A stretch of DNA of 18,034 nt from Gammaproteobacteria bacterium (GTDB lineage: Bacteria; Pseudomonadota; Gammaproteobacteria; Chromatiales; Chromatiaceae): the NCBI GenBank assembly GCA_024644505.1, contig JAHEHQ010000006.1, positions 1 to 18,034 of the forward strand, given 5' to 3'. Shown piece by piece: positions 6,958 through 15,800 of this stretch. The first letter of the stretch is position 1. Each line of letters begins with the position of its first letter. A model generated the notes under the pieces. That model did no database searches and was not told where the DNA came from. It worked only from the letters and a program-made list of their open reading frames with translations. The position numbers and the translations under genes are program-made.

Positions 6958-7857
6958 ATGGCAGGTTTTCCTTTCGACAAACTCATGGCCGCATTGATCC
7001 AGCTGCCATGCGGCGCGCACAAAGCCGACAACATCCTGACTCTGGAGCATAAGGTCCGGGAGGCTGCCGCTGCGGGGGCCAATCTGATCCTCCTGCAGGA
7101 ACTCCATGACAAGCGCTATCTGTGTCAGTCCGAGAATCCGACCTGTTTCGAAGAGGCCGAAACCGTTCCCGGACCTACAACGAGGCGCCTGGGGCAGCTG
7201 GCGGCCGATCTGCGGCTGGTTATCGTGGGTTCCGTGTTCGAGAAACGGGCGCCCGGACTCTACCACAACACCGCGGTAGTCCTCGACAGGGACGGAAGCC
7301 TGGCCGGGTATTACCGGAAAATGCATATTCCTGACGATCCGGGCTATTATGAAAAATTCTATTTTACGCCCGGTGACACCGGATTCAGGCCCGTTACCAC
7401 CTCTGCCGGTAATCTCGGGGTCATGGTCTGCTGGGATCAATGGTTCCCGGAAGCCGCGCGCTCAATGGCCCTTGCCGGAGCCGATATGCTCTTGTATCCC
7501 ACTGCGATAGGCTGGAATCCGGTAGAGGAACACGCGGAGCGAAAGCGTCAACTCGACGCCTGGATGACGGTGCAGCGCGGACACGCAATCTCCAACGGGC
7601 TGCCGCTGCTTTCCTGCAACAGGGTAGGCACGGAGCCGGATCCGTCGGGAAATTCCGGCGGCATCCTGTTCTGGGGTCACTCCTTTGCCTGCGGTCCCCA
7701 GGGCGAAATGCTCGCCATGGCCGGGGAAACAGAGGAGACTTTGCTGGTGGAGATAGACCTGAAGCGAATCGAATCGGTTAGAAATGTTTGGCCCTTTCTG
7801 CGGGACCGCCGTATCGATGCCTACGAAAAACTGTTATTGAGATTCGACGATGGTTGA
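6958..7857 (+). CDS. aguB: N-carbamoylputrescine amidase
   Basis: 299 aa, the usual length. It hydrolyses N-carbamoylputrescine to putrescine, CO2 and ammonia, the last step of the agmatine deiminase route to putrescine, in the cytoplasm. It is a nitrilase-superfamily protein with the triad Glu48 (LLQELH), Lys121 (RKMHIPDD) and Cys158 (VCWDQWFPEA). The run around KMHIPDDPGYYEKFYFTPGD and the segment LLYPTAIG are typical of AguB, which makes this call firmer than a general carbon-nitrogen hydrolase. The partner gene for agmatine deiminase (aguA), often adjacent, is not in this window. The gene stands alone on its strand, divergent from the glycosyltransferase and convergent with the small ORF at 7886. 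Beta-ureidopropionase is a less likely alternative. Confidence 0.93.
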   Translation: MAGFPFDKLMAALIQLPCGAHKADNILTLEHKVREAAAAGANLILLQELHDKRYLCQSENPTCFEEAETVPGPTTRRLGQLAADLRLVIVGSVFEKRAPGLYHNTAVVLDRDGSLAGYYRKMHIPDDPGYYEKFYFTPGDTGFRPVTTSAGNLGVMVCWDQWFPEAARSMALAGADMLLYPTAIGWNPVEEHAERKRQLDAWMTVQRGHAISNGLPLLSCNRVGTEPDPSGNSGGILFWGHSFACGPQGEMLAMAGETEETLLVEIDLKRIESVRNVWPFLRDRRIDAYEKLLLRFDDG

Positions 7858-7885
7858 TGGCTGGGCATTACCGGGCGGTCGGGTT

Positions 7886-8059
7886 TCAGTTCGGTAACAG
7901 CTCATCCGAGCTCTCGCTGAAGTACATCTGGTCCTCCAGCTCCATGATCCTGGCAACCAGTAGATGCACCGTCATGTAGGGCACCTTCTCTTCGTCAGAA
8001 GTCATTGATTTCGCGGTCAGGATCGCGTCAGTAAGTATATTCTGATGCCTGTCCATCAT
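7886..8059 (-). CDS. Small hypothetical protein, 57 aa
   Basis: I do not recognise a family. The product is soluble, acidic at the C-terminus and probably mostly helical, with no cysteine, no signal peptide and no membrane segment. The chosen ATG (8057-8059) has AAGGGGG 8 bases upstream. A GTG at 8104 would add 15 residues but has only a weak ribosome site, and its added residues look unlike the rest. The gene lies 144 bp after the 94-aa gene on the same strand and converges on aguB. A possible sigma-28 promoter sits about 57 bases upstream of the ATG and fits this start. The even amino acid composition and good ribosome site argue that it is real, but coding status is not proven. Confidence 0.6.
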   Translation of the reverse strand: MMDRHQNILTDAILTAKSMTSDEEKVPYMTVHLLVARIMELEDQMYFSESSDELLPN

Positions 8060-8067
8060 GTCTGCGG

Positions 8068-8074
8068 CCCCCTT
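8068..8074 (-). promoter_or_regulatory. Ribosome binding site deciding the start of the 57-aa ORF
   Basis: AAGGGGG on the minus strand, 8 bases before the tandem ATG-ATG. It favours the ATG at 8059 over the GTG at 8104. Confidence 0.55.
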
Positions 8075-8116
8075 TTGACTGTATCCAGTGGCGCCGTGAA
8101 CCACTCTCTATAAGTC

Positions 8117-8143
8117 ATTTCGGATCAAATGCCGGAAACTTAA
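8117..8143 (-). promoter_or_regulatory. Possible sigma-28 (FliA-type) promoter upstream of the 57-aa ORF
   Basis: On the minus strand TTAAGTTT (8136-8143), exactly 11 bases, then TCCGAAAT (8117-8124). Against the known FliA consensus TAAAGTTT-N11-GCCGATAA this is 7 of 8 and 5 of 8, with the CCGA core kept. Transcription would begin near 8110, giving a leader of about 50 bases to the ATG at 8059. Picked by eye; no flagellar gene is in the window. Confidence 0.35.
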
Positions 8144-8203
8144 AGAAAAATCGATGGGACAGTTGGGGTCAGCCCACAAGAAGGTCTCAGGGCCCGTCAA
8201 TAC

Positions 8204-8488
8204 CTAATCCTCCTCGGAAGCCTTGGACCTGCCTATCTGGTCTATCGGAACCACAGCAGCGGTGGTTTTTTCGTCCGCGTAATAGGGTCTTTCCGGTTTG
8301 ATTCCGGCAGCTTCGGCCAGTTCGCGTTCCCTTGCAGTGATCAGCCCCAGGCACACGCGCACATCCTGGATCGTCTGGTCGGACAGGGGATGCCGCGTAC
8401 CCGGTGCCGGCGTGATATCACGAATAACGGCGCTGAGCACCTTGCGCATGGCAATGAGTATTTCACGTTCTTTACTGTCTTCGGTCAT
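8204..8488 (-). CDS. Small conserved-looking protein, 94 aa, coupled to pepD
   Basis: I do not recognise a named family, though it reads like the small uncharacterised proteins found beside housekeeping genes in Gammaproteobacteria. The first two thirds are predicted helical, with a central TPAPGTRHPLSD stretch (residues 26-37) and a charged ARERELAEAAG helix (52-62). The last third is a flexible tail with PYYADE and VVPIDQIGR segments. It has no membrane segment. The ATG (8486-8488) has AGGGAG 9 bases upstream. A GTG at 8516-8518 overlaps the pepD stop and would add 10 residues. With the ATG the gap to pepD is 26 bp. The position at the end of the smc-zipA-ligA-pepD run suggests co-transcription. 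Confidence 0.72.
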   Translation of the reverse strand: MTEDSKEREILIAMRKVLSAVIRDITPAPGTRHPLSDQTIQDVRVCLGLITARERELAEAAGIKPERPYYADEKTTAAVVPIDQIGRSKASEED

Positions 8489-8497
8489 CAGTATTTG

Positions 8498-8503
8498 CTC
8501 CCT
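8498..8503 (-). promoter_or_regulatory. Ribosome binding site deciding the start of the 94-aa ORF
   Basis: AGGGAG on the minus strand, 9 bases before the ATG at 8486-8488. It lies inside what would be coding sequence if the GTG at 8518 were used, and so favours the ATG. Confidence 0.6.
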
Positions 8504-8514
8504 GAATTTCTGTG

Positions 8515-9972
8515 TCACTGAATCCGTTCAAGCGTGCCGGTCAGGAGGTCCCAGAATCGGCTAACAGAAGCTATATGGACCCTTTCATCCGGTGAATGGG
8601 GATAGCGGATCGTTGGGCCCAGGGAGATCATATCCAGTTCCGGGTAAGTATCTCCCAGGATCCCGCATTCCAATCCGGCGTGAATCGCGCCGACATGTGC
8701 CGGTTTTCCGAATCTCTCCAGATAGACCGAGCGGACAAGCCCCAGAATGGCAGACGAGGGGTCCGGTTGCCAACCCGGATAGCGGCCATCGAATTCCGTA
8801 CTCGCACCGGCCTGCGTGAACAGACGTTCGATCTTGCGGCACACGGCTACCAGGGCCGAATCCACCGAACTGCGGACAAGGCTGCACACTTCTATGCAGT
8901 CTGACCCAAGGCGTACTATGGAGAGATTGGTGGATGTCTCCACCAGACCGGGAATGGCCTCGCTCATGCGCACGACGCCGGTCGGGCAGGCACCAACGGC
9001 ATCAACGCACCTCTCCTGAATTCCGGCATCGATCCATTGGTCGGGCAGTTCGGCCACCGGTACTGCGTCGATGCATATCGCCGGCTCCCTCTCTTCCCAT
9101 TCCTTGTGGATAGCCCTTCCCATTGCCTTCAGTGAGGATTGGAAGGTCCGGGCAAGTTCTGCCGGTACACCGACCGTTGCAAAGGCCTCCCGGGGTATGG
9201 CATTGCGCATATTTCCGGCATCGAGTTCTGAAACCCTCAAACCAGATTCCCCGGCGGTCTCTTTGAGAATGCGAAACAACAGGGAAATGGCGTTGCCCCG
9301 GTTACGGTGAATATCCACCCCGGAATGTCCACCCCGGAGACCGGTGACGCTCAACCTGTATACAGCCCAATCACCCCCGACCTTCTCCCGGGTGCATGGA
9401 AAACGGCTGGTCACATTGATTCCCCCGGCGCAGCCGATGCACAACTCCCCCTCCTCCTCCGAGTCCGTATTGATCAGGATACGGCCCTCCAGCACGCCCG
9501 CCTCGAGCCCGAACGCGCCATCCATGCCGCTCTCCTCGTTGCTGGTAAACAGTGCCTCCAGGGGACCGTGGGCAATGTCCCGGGATTCCAGTATTCCAAT
9601 GATGGCTGCCACACCGATGCCGTTGTCCGCTCCCAACGTGGTTCCCTCCGCCCTCACCCACTCACCGTCGACCACCGCCCTGATCGGATCCATGGAAAAG
9701 TCGTGCCTGGTGCCGGCATTGGCTTGAGGCACCATATCCTGGTGACCCTGGAGAATCACCGGTGTGACACCCTGACGGTTGCCGGTGGCAGGCTTGCGGA
9801 TGATCACATTACCCGAATCATCCATCAGCGTCTCCAACTCGAGGCTCCCGCCGATATGCAGAAGATGAGAACGGATTTGCTCCTCCTGTCGGGTTGGTCG
9901 GGGAATACGTGTCAGAGCAGCGAAGTTTTTCCACAGGGGCCCGGGGCGCAGATCGGCTACCCTTACGTTCAC
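8515..9972 (-). CDS. pepD: Aminoacyl-histidine dipeptidase (peptidase D, M20 family)
   Basis: 485 aa, the normal length for PepD. It is a cytoplasmic zinc dipeptidase that cleaves Xaa-His and other dipeptides. Metal and catalytic residues are in place: His77 and Asp79 in GHQDMV, Asp116 in LGADNG, the Glu146-Glu147 pair in NEESGMDG, Asp170 in NTDSEEEG, and the late His in HAGLECG. The dimerisation (lid) domain carries GGHSGVDIHRNRGNA. The start is a GTG (9970-9972) whose bases overlap the ligA TGA stop, the four-base GTGA unit at 9969-9972. There is no strong ribosome site, so coupled re-initiation after ligA is likely. The N-terminus then matches the family (PGPLWKNFAALTRIPRPT). Pairing with ligA is unusual in function and probably just operon packing. 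Confidence 0.95.
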   Translation of the reverse strand: MNVRVADLRPGPLWKNFAALTRIPRPTRQEEQIRSHLLHIGGSLELETLMDDSGNVIIRKPATGNRQGVTPVILQGHQDMVPQANAGTRHDFSMDPIRAVVDGEWVRAEGTTLGADNGIGVAAIIGILESRDIAHGPLEALFTSNEESGMDGAFGLEAGVLEGRILINTDSEEEGELCIGCAGGINVTSRFPCTREKVGGDWAVYRLSVTGLRGGHSGVDIHRNRGNAISLLFRILKETAGESGLRVSELDAGNMRNAIPREAFATVGVPAELARTFQSSLKAMGRAIHKEWEEREPAICIDAVPVAELPDQWIDAGIQERCVDAVGACPTGVVRMSEAIPGLVETSTNLSIVRLGSDCIEVCSLVRSSVDSALVAVCRKIERLFTQAGASTEFDGRYPGWQPDPSSAILGLVRSVYLERFGKPAHVGAIHAGLECGILGDTYPELDMISLGPTIRYPHSPDERVHIASVSRFWDLLTGTLERIQ

Positions 9973-11996
9973 TGGTCTTTCCCGGACAGGATCATGGTGT
10001 CCAGTTGCGCTTCGTTCAAAACGTCTATGTTCAGTCGCCGGGCCTTTTCCAGCTTGGAACCGGCCTCGCTGCCCGCTACCACATAGTCTGTCCTGGCCGA
10101 TACGCTTCCGACCACTTTGGCACCCAGGGCCTGCAACGCCTCTTTGATCTGCGCCCTCGGTCGACTTAGCGCACCGGTGAGCACCAGTGTCTTGCCGGCC
10201 AGGGGATGCATGGACAGGGGGGTTGTCTCAACCGCGGGCCAGTGGATTCCGGATTCCAAGAGGTCGTTGATAACCTGCAGATTATGCGCCTGGCGAAAGA
10301 ACGTATGGATATGCATGGCGACCACCGGCCCGACGTCCGGTACCGATTGCAGGGTCTCCCGATCCGCCGATTCCAGTGCCTCCAGATCACCGAAATGCAG
10401 GGAAAGCGATCTTGCCGTGGCCTCGCCCACCTCGCGAATACCCAGTGCGTATATAAAGCGGGCCAGGGAGGTCTCTTTACTCTTCTCCAGGGCCTTGAGC
10501 AGATTTCCCGCCGATTTTTCCGCCATTCGTTCAAGACCCGACAGGGTATCCGCATCCAGCCTGTAGAGGTCCGCAGGGGAATGAACCAGATCTTTGGAGA
10601 TCAGCTGATCCACCAGTTTGTCTCCCAGGCCTTCAATATCCATCGCCAGGCGGGACGCAAAGTGCTTGACCGCTTCCTTACGTTGCGCGGGACAGTAGAG
10701 CCCGCCGCTGCAACGGGTAACCTTTTTGTCGCCGTCTCTGATCAACTCCGACCCGCATTCCGGGCAGGTTGAGGGCATGATGAACTCAGTGGCATCGGCG
10801 GGGCGAAGGCCCGGCACCACCCTTACCACCTGGGGTATGACGTCTCCCGCCCGACGCACGATTACGGTATCCCCGATGCGAATATCCTTGCGGCGAACCT
10901 CATCCTCATTGTGCAGGGTGGCATTGGTGACCGTAACCCCCGCCACACCCACCGGTTCGAGCCGGGCGACCGGGGTGATTACACCGGTTCTGCCTACCTG
11001 CACATCGATATCGAGGAGGCGGGTCATCTCTTCCTCCGCGGGAAACTTCATCGCAATGGCCCATCTCGGAGCCCGGGATACATAGCCCAGGGCCTCCTGC
11101 TGGTCCCGCCGATCCACCTTGAATACCACGCCGTCGATGTCGTAATCCAGTTGCTGCCTGCGCTCTTCCATGTCTTTGTAATAATCCAGGCATCCCTGCA
11201 CGCCCTTTACGCTGCGCAGTTCCGGGGAGGTCCTGAGACCCCATCCCGCCAGCAGCCCGATACTTTCGATATGGCTGGCTCCCTGGGGGCCGTCTTCCAC
11301 TTCACCCAGCCCGTAACAGAACATGTCAAGTGGCCGTTCCGCGGTAATACGGGGGTCGAGTTGCCGCAGACTTCCGGCGGCCGCATTCCGGGGATTGGCG
11401 AACGCCTTTTCCCCCAGACGGCGGGCCTTTTCGTTGAGCCGTTCAAAGCCGGACCTGGGCAGATAAACCTCCCCCCTGACTTCCAGCACCTCGGGCCATC
11501 CCTCCCCAAGCAGGCGCAACGGAACAGACGGCAGCGTGCGCACGTTGCTGGTCACATCCTCACCCCTTGCGCCGTCGCCCCGCGTTGCCGCCTGAACCAG
11601 CCGCCCCTTCTCATAACGCAGGCTTACAGCCAGCCCGTCCAGCTTGGGTTCCGCCGCATAGGTGATTTCACCCTCATGCTCCAGCCGCTCCCGGACACGT
11701 CTGTCGAAATCCGACAGTTCCTGTTCCGAAAAGCCGTTGGCCAGGGAAAGCATGGGCACGGCGTGCCGTACTTCGTCGAATTGAGCCAGGGGTTCGGCAC
11801 CGACACGCTGAGTGGGTGAATCCGGTGATACGAGTTCCGGATGGCGTGCCTCCAGTTCCAGAAGTTCCCGCATCAGGCGGTCGTATTCGCTGTCCGGGAT
11901 CAGCGGATCATCCAGTACGTAGTATTGATGATTGTGGCGCTCTATCTCCCCACGCAGTTGTTCGATCCTTGACGGATCATCCTGTGAATTTCTCAT
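9969..11996 (-). CDS. ligA: NAD-dependent DNA ligase LigA
   Basis: 675 aa, full length. It seals nicks in double-stranded DNA using NAD+, in replication (Okazaki joining) and repair. Domains in order: Ia domain for NMN binding (HNHQYYVLDDP, 21-31), adenylation domain with nucleophilic Lys118 in KLDG, OB fold, a four-cysteine zinc finger with C-x2-C-x14-C-x5-C spacing (near 410-432), tandem helix-hairpin-helix motifs (GIREVGEATA, VPDVGPVVA), and a C-terminal BRCT domain (about 598-675, LAGKTLVLTGAL). The frame continues upstream to 12179 but overlaps zipA. The ATG at 11994-11996 gives the usual family N-terminus and leaves a 22-bp gap after zipA. No clear ribosome site is seen before it, so coupling to zipA is possible. 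All key residues are present. Confidence 0.97.
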   Translation of the reverse strand: MRNSQDDPSRIEQLRGEIERHNHQYYVLDDPLIPDSEYDRLMRELLELEARHPELVSPDSPTQRVGAEPLAQFDEVRHAVPMLSLANGFSEQELSDFDRRVRERLEHEGEITYAAEPKLDGLAVSLRYEKGRLVQAATRGDGARGEDVTSNVRTLPSVPLRLLGEGWPEVLEVRGEVYLPRSGFERLNEKARRLGEKAFANPRNAAAGSLRQLDPRITAERPLDMFCYGLGEVEDGPQGASHIESIGLLAGWGLRTSPELRSVKGVQGCLDYYKDMEERRQQLDYDIDGVVFKVDRRDQQEALGYVSRAPRWAIAMKFPAEEEMTRLLDIDVQVGRTGVITPVARLEPVGVAGVTVTNATLHNEDEVRRKDIRIGDTVIVRRAGDVIPQVVRVVPGLRPADATEFIMPSTCPECGSELIRDGDKKVTRCSGGLYCPAQRKEAVKHFASRLAMDIEGLGDKLVDQLISKDLVHSPADLYRLDADTLSGLERMAEKSAGNLLKALEKSKETSLARFIYALGIREVGEATARSLSLHFGDLEALESADRETLQSVPDVGPVVAMHIHTFFRQAHNLQVINDLLESGIHWPAVETTPLSMHPLAGKTLVLTGALSRPRAQIKEALQALGAKVVGSVSARTDYVVAGSEAGSKLEKARRLNIDVLNEAQLDTMILSGKDQ

Positions 11997-12018
11997 GGGC
12001 GACAATACGCTCGGGGGA

Positions 12019-12828
12019 CTATCGTACAGATGTTTTTCGAGACAGCCGGGCGAGCTTGAGCCGGCGTTCGTATTCGATGATCTCCTCACGGACATGATCG
12101 ATGGTCTGTTTGGTGAGGTCGCTGTGGGTGCTGTCCTGAAGTTCGGCGTCGAAAAGCGCTGCGAGGCGCTGAGCCACACTGAGCATCTGCTCGAATACCG
12201 CCATGCTGTCCGTGGGCCCGGGCAGCGTGCTGAACAGGGTTACGCCCGGTGTGACAAAACCATTCATCTCTTTCATCGGAAAGGTTCCCGGGTTCAGCAT
12301 GTTTGCCATGCTGAACAGCATCCGGTCCTGATCGTCGGAGAAGTGAAAGATCTGCATATCCCCTTCCAACAGCCCCACATCCCGAGCCGCCTGCATGATC
12401 TGGTCACCGGTTATCCGGCGGTTTCTCCCCGCCACGTTTATCTGCAGTATCTTCTCCGGCAAAGTTTCGGCGGCGGATTCATCGGGTGTCGCATCGTCGT
12501 CGGCAAAAAATGAGAACGCGGTCTGTTCACCTTTTTTCTGGCTGGGCTTTGGGGCTGGTGCTTCTTCCTGGAGGATCTCGTCCAGGCGCTCGAGTTCCGC
12601 ATCCAGGGTATCTTTCTCATCGAGATCGGATATGGCATCTTCCCAGACGGGGTCTCTTCGATCCCGCGAAGCCGTTCTGGATTCTGCCTCCGCTGACCTC
12701 GTCGCCTGGCGCTTTCTCATGAAAGGGAGACGAAGCCCGGCCTTTTTCTGCCGTTCCCAAACGAAGATGCCAAGGATCAGGGCCAGCCCCGCCAGCAAAA
12801 GAATGAATCTGAGCGTATCGGCGTCCAA
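12019..12828 (-). CDS. zipA: Cell division protein ZipA
   Basis: 269 aa. It anchors FtsZ polymers to the inner membrane at the division site. The N-terminal segment LRFILLLAGLALILGIFVW (residues 6-24) is the single membrane anchor, with a very short external tail. A basic then acidic linker (about 25-120) follows, then the C-terminal FtsZ-binding domain (about 126-250), recognisable by EKILQINV, MQIFHFS and MLNPGTFP. The start is a TTG (12826-12828) with AGGGGA 7 bases upstream; no nearby ATG would keep the anchor. The gene begins 17 bp after the smc stop and ends 22 bp before ligA, the classical smc-zipA-ligA order. The linker is shorter than in E. coli ZipA, which is common outside the enterics. 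Confidence 0.94.
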   Translation of the reverse strand: MDADTLRFILLLAGLALILGIFVWERQKKAGLRLPFMRKRQATRSAEAESRTASRDRRDPVWEDAISDLDEKDTLDAELERLDEILQEEAPAPKPSQKKGEQTAFSFFADDDATPDESAAETLPEKILQINVAGRNRRITGDQIMQAARDVGLLEGDMQIFHFSDDQDRMLFSMANMLNPGTFPMKEMNGFVTPGVTLFSTLPGPTDSMAVFEQMLSVAQRLAALFDAELQDSTHSDLTKQTIDHVREEIIEYERRLKLARLSRKTSVR

Positions 12829-12835
12829 CTTGATA

Positions 12836-12841
12836 TCCCCT
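12836..12841 (-). promoter_or_regulatory. Ribosome binding site supporting the TTG start of zipA
   Basis: AGGGGA on the minus strand, 7 bases before TTG at 12826-12828, in the short smc-zipA gap. It makes the rare TTG start credible. Confidence 0.7.
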
Positions 12842-12845
12842 GGCG

Positions 12846-15800
12846 CTACATGGCCACCAACTGGGTCGCCTCATCCACATCCACGGACACCAGGCGTGAG
12901 ACACCGGGTTCATGCATGGTGACGCCTGTGAGCTGATGTGCGATCTCCATGGTGAGCTTGTTGTGAGTAATGATAATGAACTGGACACGGTTGGACATGG
13001 TTCTGACCATTTCGCAGAAGCGTCCCACGTTGGCATCGTCCAGCGGGGCATCCACCTCGTCGAGCATACAGAATGGTGCAGGATTCAATTCAAAGATAGC
13101 AAATACCAATGCGACAGCCGTCAAGGCTTTTTCACCGCCGGAGAGCAGATGAATATTGGAGTTGCGCTTGCCCGGAGGCCTGGCCATTACGGTTACACCG
13201 GTTTCGAGCAGATCCTCCCCAGTCAACTGCAGATAGGCGTGGCCGCCGCCGAACAGTTGAGGGAATTTCTCCTGAAGGCCGCTGTTGACCCGGTCGAACG
13301 TCTCTTTGAACCGGGTTCTGGTTTCCCTGTCGATTTTCCGGATGGCATTCTCCAGGGTTTCCAGGGACTCCGTCACATCGGCATGCTGCGCATCCAGATA
13401 TTTCATCCGCTGCGACTGCTCTTCGAACTCATCGATGGCCGCCAGGTTGATGGGGCCCAGGCGGCGAATACGCGAATCCATGCGCGTCACCTCTTCCTGC
13501 CAGGTGTCGACGGATGCATCCTGGGGCATCTCATCAAAGAGCGTCTGGGACTGGTATCCGGATTCGCTGAGTTGCTCCTCGATAGTCTTTGAACGCACCA
13601 GTACCTCGCGATGAAGCATTCGCAACTGATTGAGATCCTCACGCTCCTTCTGAACCCCCTGCTCCGCCGCAGTTCTATTCTGTTCAAGGGCGCGCAAGTC
13701 GGCATCTATCCGTTCCAGGGCCTGGCGCGCGGACGCAAGTTCCGCCTCCACCTTGACGCGGTCCGCCAAATGAAGTTCCAGCGCCTCGGCATGTTCAACC
13801 AGGGGCAGCTGTCCTTCCTCCAGGCCCTTCCTCAACTCTTCCCGCCTGCCCTGGAGCTGCGAAAGCTGCCCCTGCATACGTTCGAGATTATGGAAAAGTG
13901 ATTCCCGGGAACTTCGCATGGACTCGATCCTGAGTGCCATCTCGTGTGTCCGGCTCCGCTGCCGGCCGGCCTCCTCCCTTGACGCATTCAGCCGCTCTTT
14001 CAGGACGTCCCGACGGTTCACCAATGCCTCGCGCCTCTCAGCCAGGCTTTCCATCTCTTCCAGGGCCGCATGCAGACGATGGCGCGTCGATTCCAATTCT
14101 CCGGCATCATTTTCAATCTGTAGGCCGAGTTCCTGCTGCTCCTCCCGGATGCGCACTGCCCGGGCGCGCAGATGCTCTTCCCTCGTCTTTTTTTCACTCA
14201 ACGAGGAGCGGACATCAGACAGTTCGCGGTTTATCCTGTCGAGTTCCTTTTGAAACTGGTCTCGGGACTGCTCCAGGGTGTGCAGTTTCTCCCTTCCCTG
14301 CTCCATGGCATGCGCGATCTCTTCCTTGCGGCTCTCTCTCGCGGCAATCTCATCTTCCAGGGCCTGAATCTCCTGTTCCCTTTCCAGGACGCCGGACGTC
14401 GCGTCCGTTTCCCGGTTGAGGCGCAGCCAGTTTACCCCCAGCCAGATTCCGTCCCGCGTGATGACCGATTCTCCAAGACCCAGGCTCCCCCGCATTTGCA
14501 TGGCCTCATCCAGGCTGTCCGCGGTGAAGATGCCGTCCAGCAGGGAGTCGAGCGGCCAGGGGGATGTGATTCGGGACACCAGGTCGCCCCTGGTAGCGGT
14601 AGCGCCGTCGGGCAGGCTGCTGGAGAGATCCAACAGCGTCAGCGAGCCCTCTTTTAATGCCTTGATGTCATCCAGGAGCCCGTCGAACTCGTCGACGCAT
14701 ACCGCCTGCAGAAGATATCCGAGGACGGTCTCTACAGCACCCTCCCAGCCCGGCGCTACCTGTATGCGCTCCGCCAGTCTGGCGGCCTTCCCCAGATTCC
14801 GGTTATCCAGCCATTCCGCGATCAAACCGGCGCTTTTTCCCAGGGCCGCCTCCTGCAGGGCCTCCAGGGAAGCCAGGCGACCTCGTGCCGACTGCAACTC
14901 CGCCCGGGCCTCGTCGAGGGACAGACTCTTCTGATGATTCTCCTCGCGCTGGCCCGTAATCTGATTTGAGGACAGGGTCAACAGATGCTGTTTCTCCTCT
15001 ACCCGGTTCTCAATCTCCTGTTTTCGATGCTCCAGTTGCGCAATCTTCTGCAGCAACCCCGGATCCTCAAGACGCCGAAGCTCCTCGTCCTGCTGCACTG
15101 TTTTGCGTTTCAGGTTCTCGATCTGCTGTTCGAGATGGTTGATACGTGTACGCTCGACTTGGGCGGACTGAGCAGGTTCCGCCGCCTCCTTATTGAAATG
15201 TTCCCATTCCGTCTGCCAGTCGCCCATCGCTGTTTCTGCTTCCGCGAGCTTCGCGGCTGCCGCCTGTTCCCCCGCCTGCGCCTCCGAGAGGATGGGTTCC
15301 TGCTGCTCCAGGCCCGAATTGAGTTCCCGCAGGCGGGCCTCGTCCTGATTGCGGTGCTCGGTCGATTCCTTCAACGCCAGTTCGGTTTTGTGAAGATCCC
15401 GCTCCAACTGCGAGTGGTTTTCCCTGGCAAACTGGATAGCCTGCTCCAGCCGCGCTATCTCACTTCCCACCGCGTAGAACCGACCCTGTACCTGGTTGAA
15501 CGACTCGTTGGCCTCGACATGGCTTTCCCTGCTGTGTTCAATCTGTGCCTCGAGCCGCCGCTGCTCGGAGACGGCCGCCTCTAGCCGTGTCTCCTGCTCC
15601 TTGATCCCGCGTTCTTTTTCGGAAACCTCCTGGCTGAGGTTCTGCCAACGCAATGACAGCAGTTCCGCCTGAAGACGACGCTCCCTCTCCTTGTACTGTT
15701 TGTATCTCTCGGCTGTGGAGGCCTGGCGCTGCAAATGCTGAAGTTGTTTGGTAATTTCTTCCCTTAAGTCATTTAATCTATCCAGGTTTTCCTTCGTATG

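Noticed and set aside
6855..7112. 86-residue N-terminal extension of the glycosyltransferase
   Set aside because: The frame is open, but it runs antisense through the start of aguB, and the GT4 N-terminus begins naturally at the ATG at 6854.
8168..8184. Bulged hairpin (TTGGGG...CCCACAA) as terminator of the smc operon or as a REP-like element
   Set aside because: The stem is short and interrupted, the T-rich stretch on the minus strand begins too far away, and no second copy was seen in the window.
9307..10086. 259-codon plus-strand ORF opposite pepD and ligA
   Set aside because: It crosses the boundary of two real genes on the other strand and has no protein-like pattern.
10911..11819. 302-codon plus-strand ORF opposite ligA
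   Set aside because: Antisense to well-conserved LigA domains, with no family features or ribosome site.
11997..12179. 61-residue N-terminal extension of LigA
   Set aside because: It overlaps the end of zipA in another frame, and normal LigA proteins begin at the position of the ATG at 11996.
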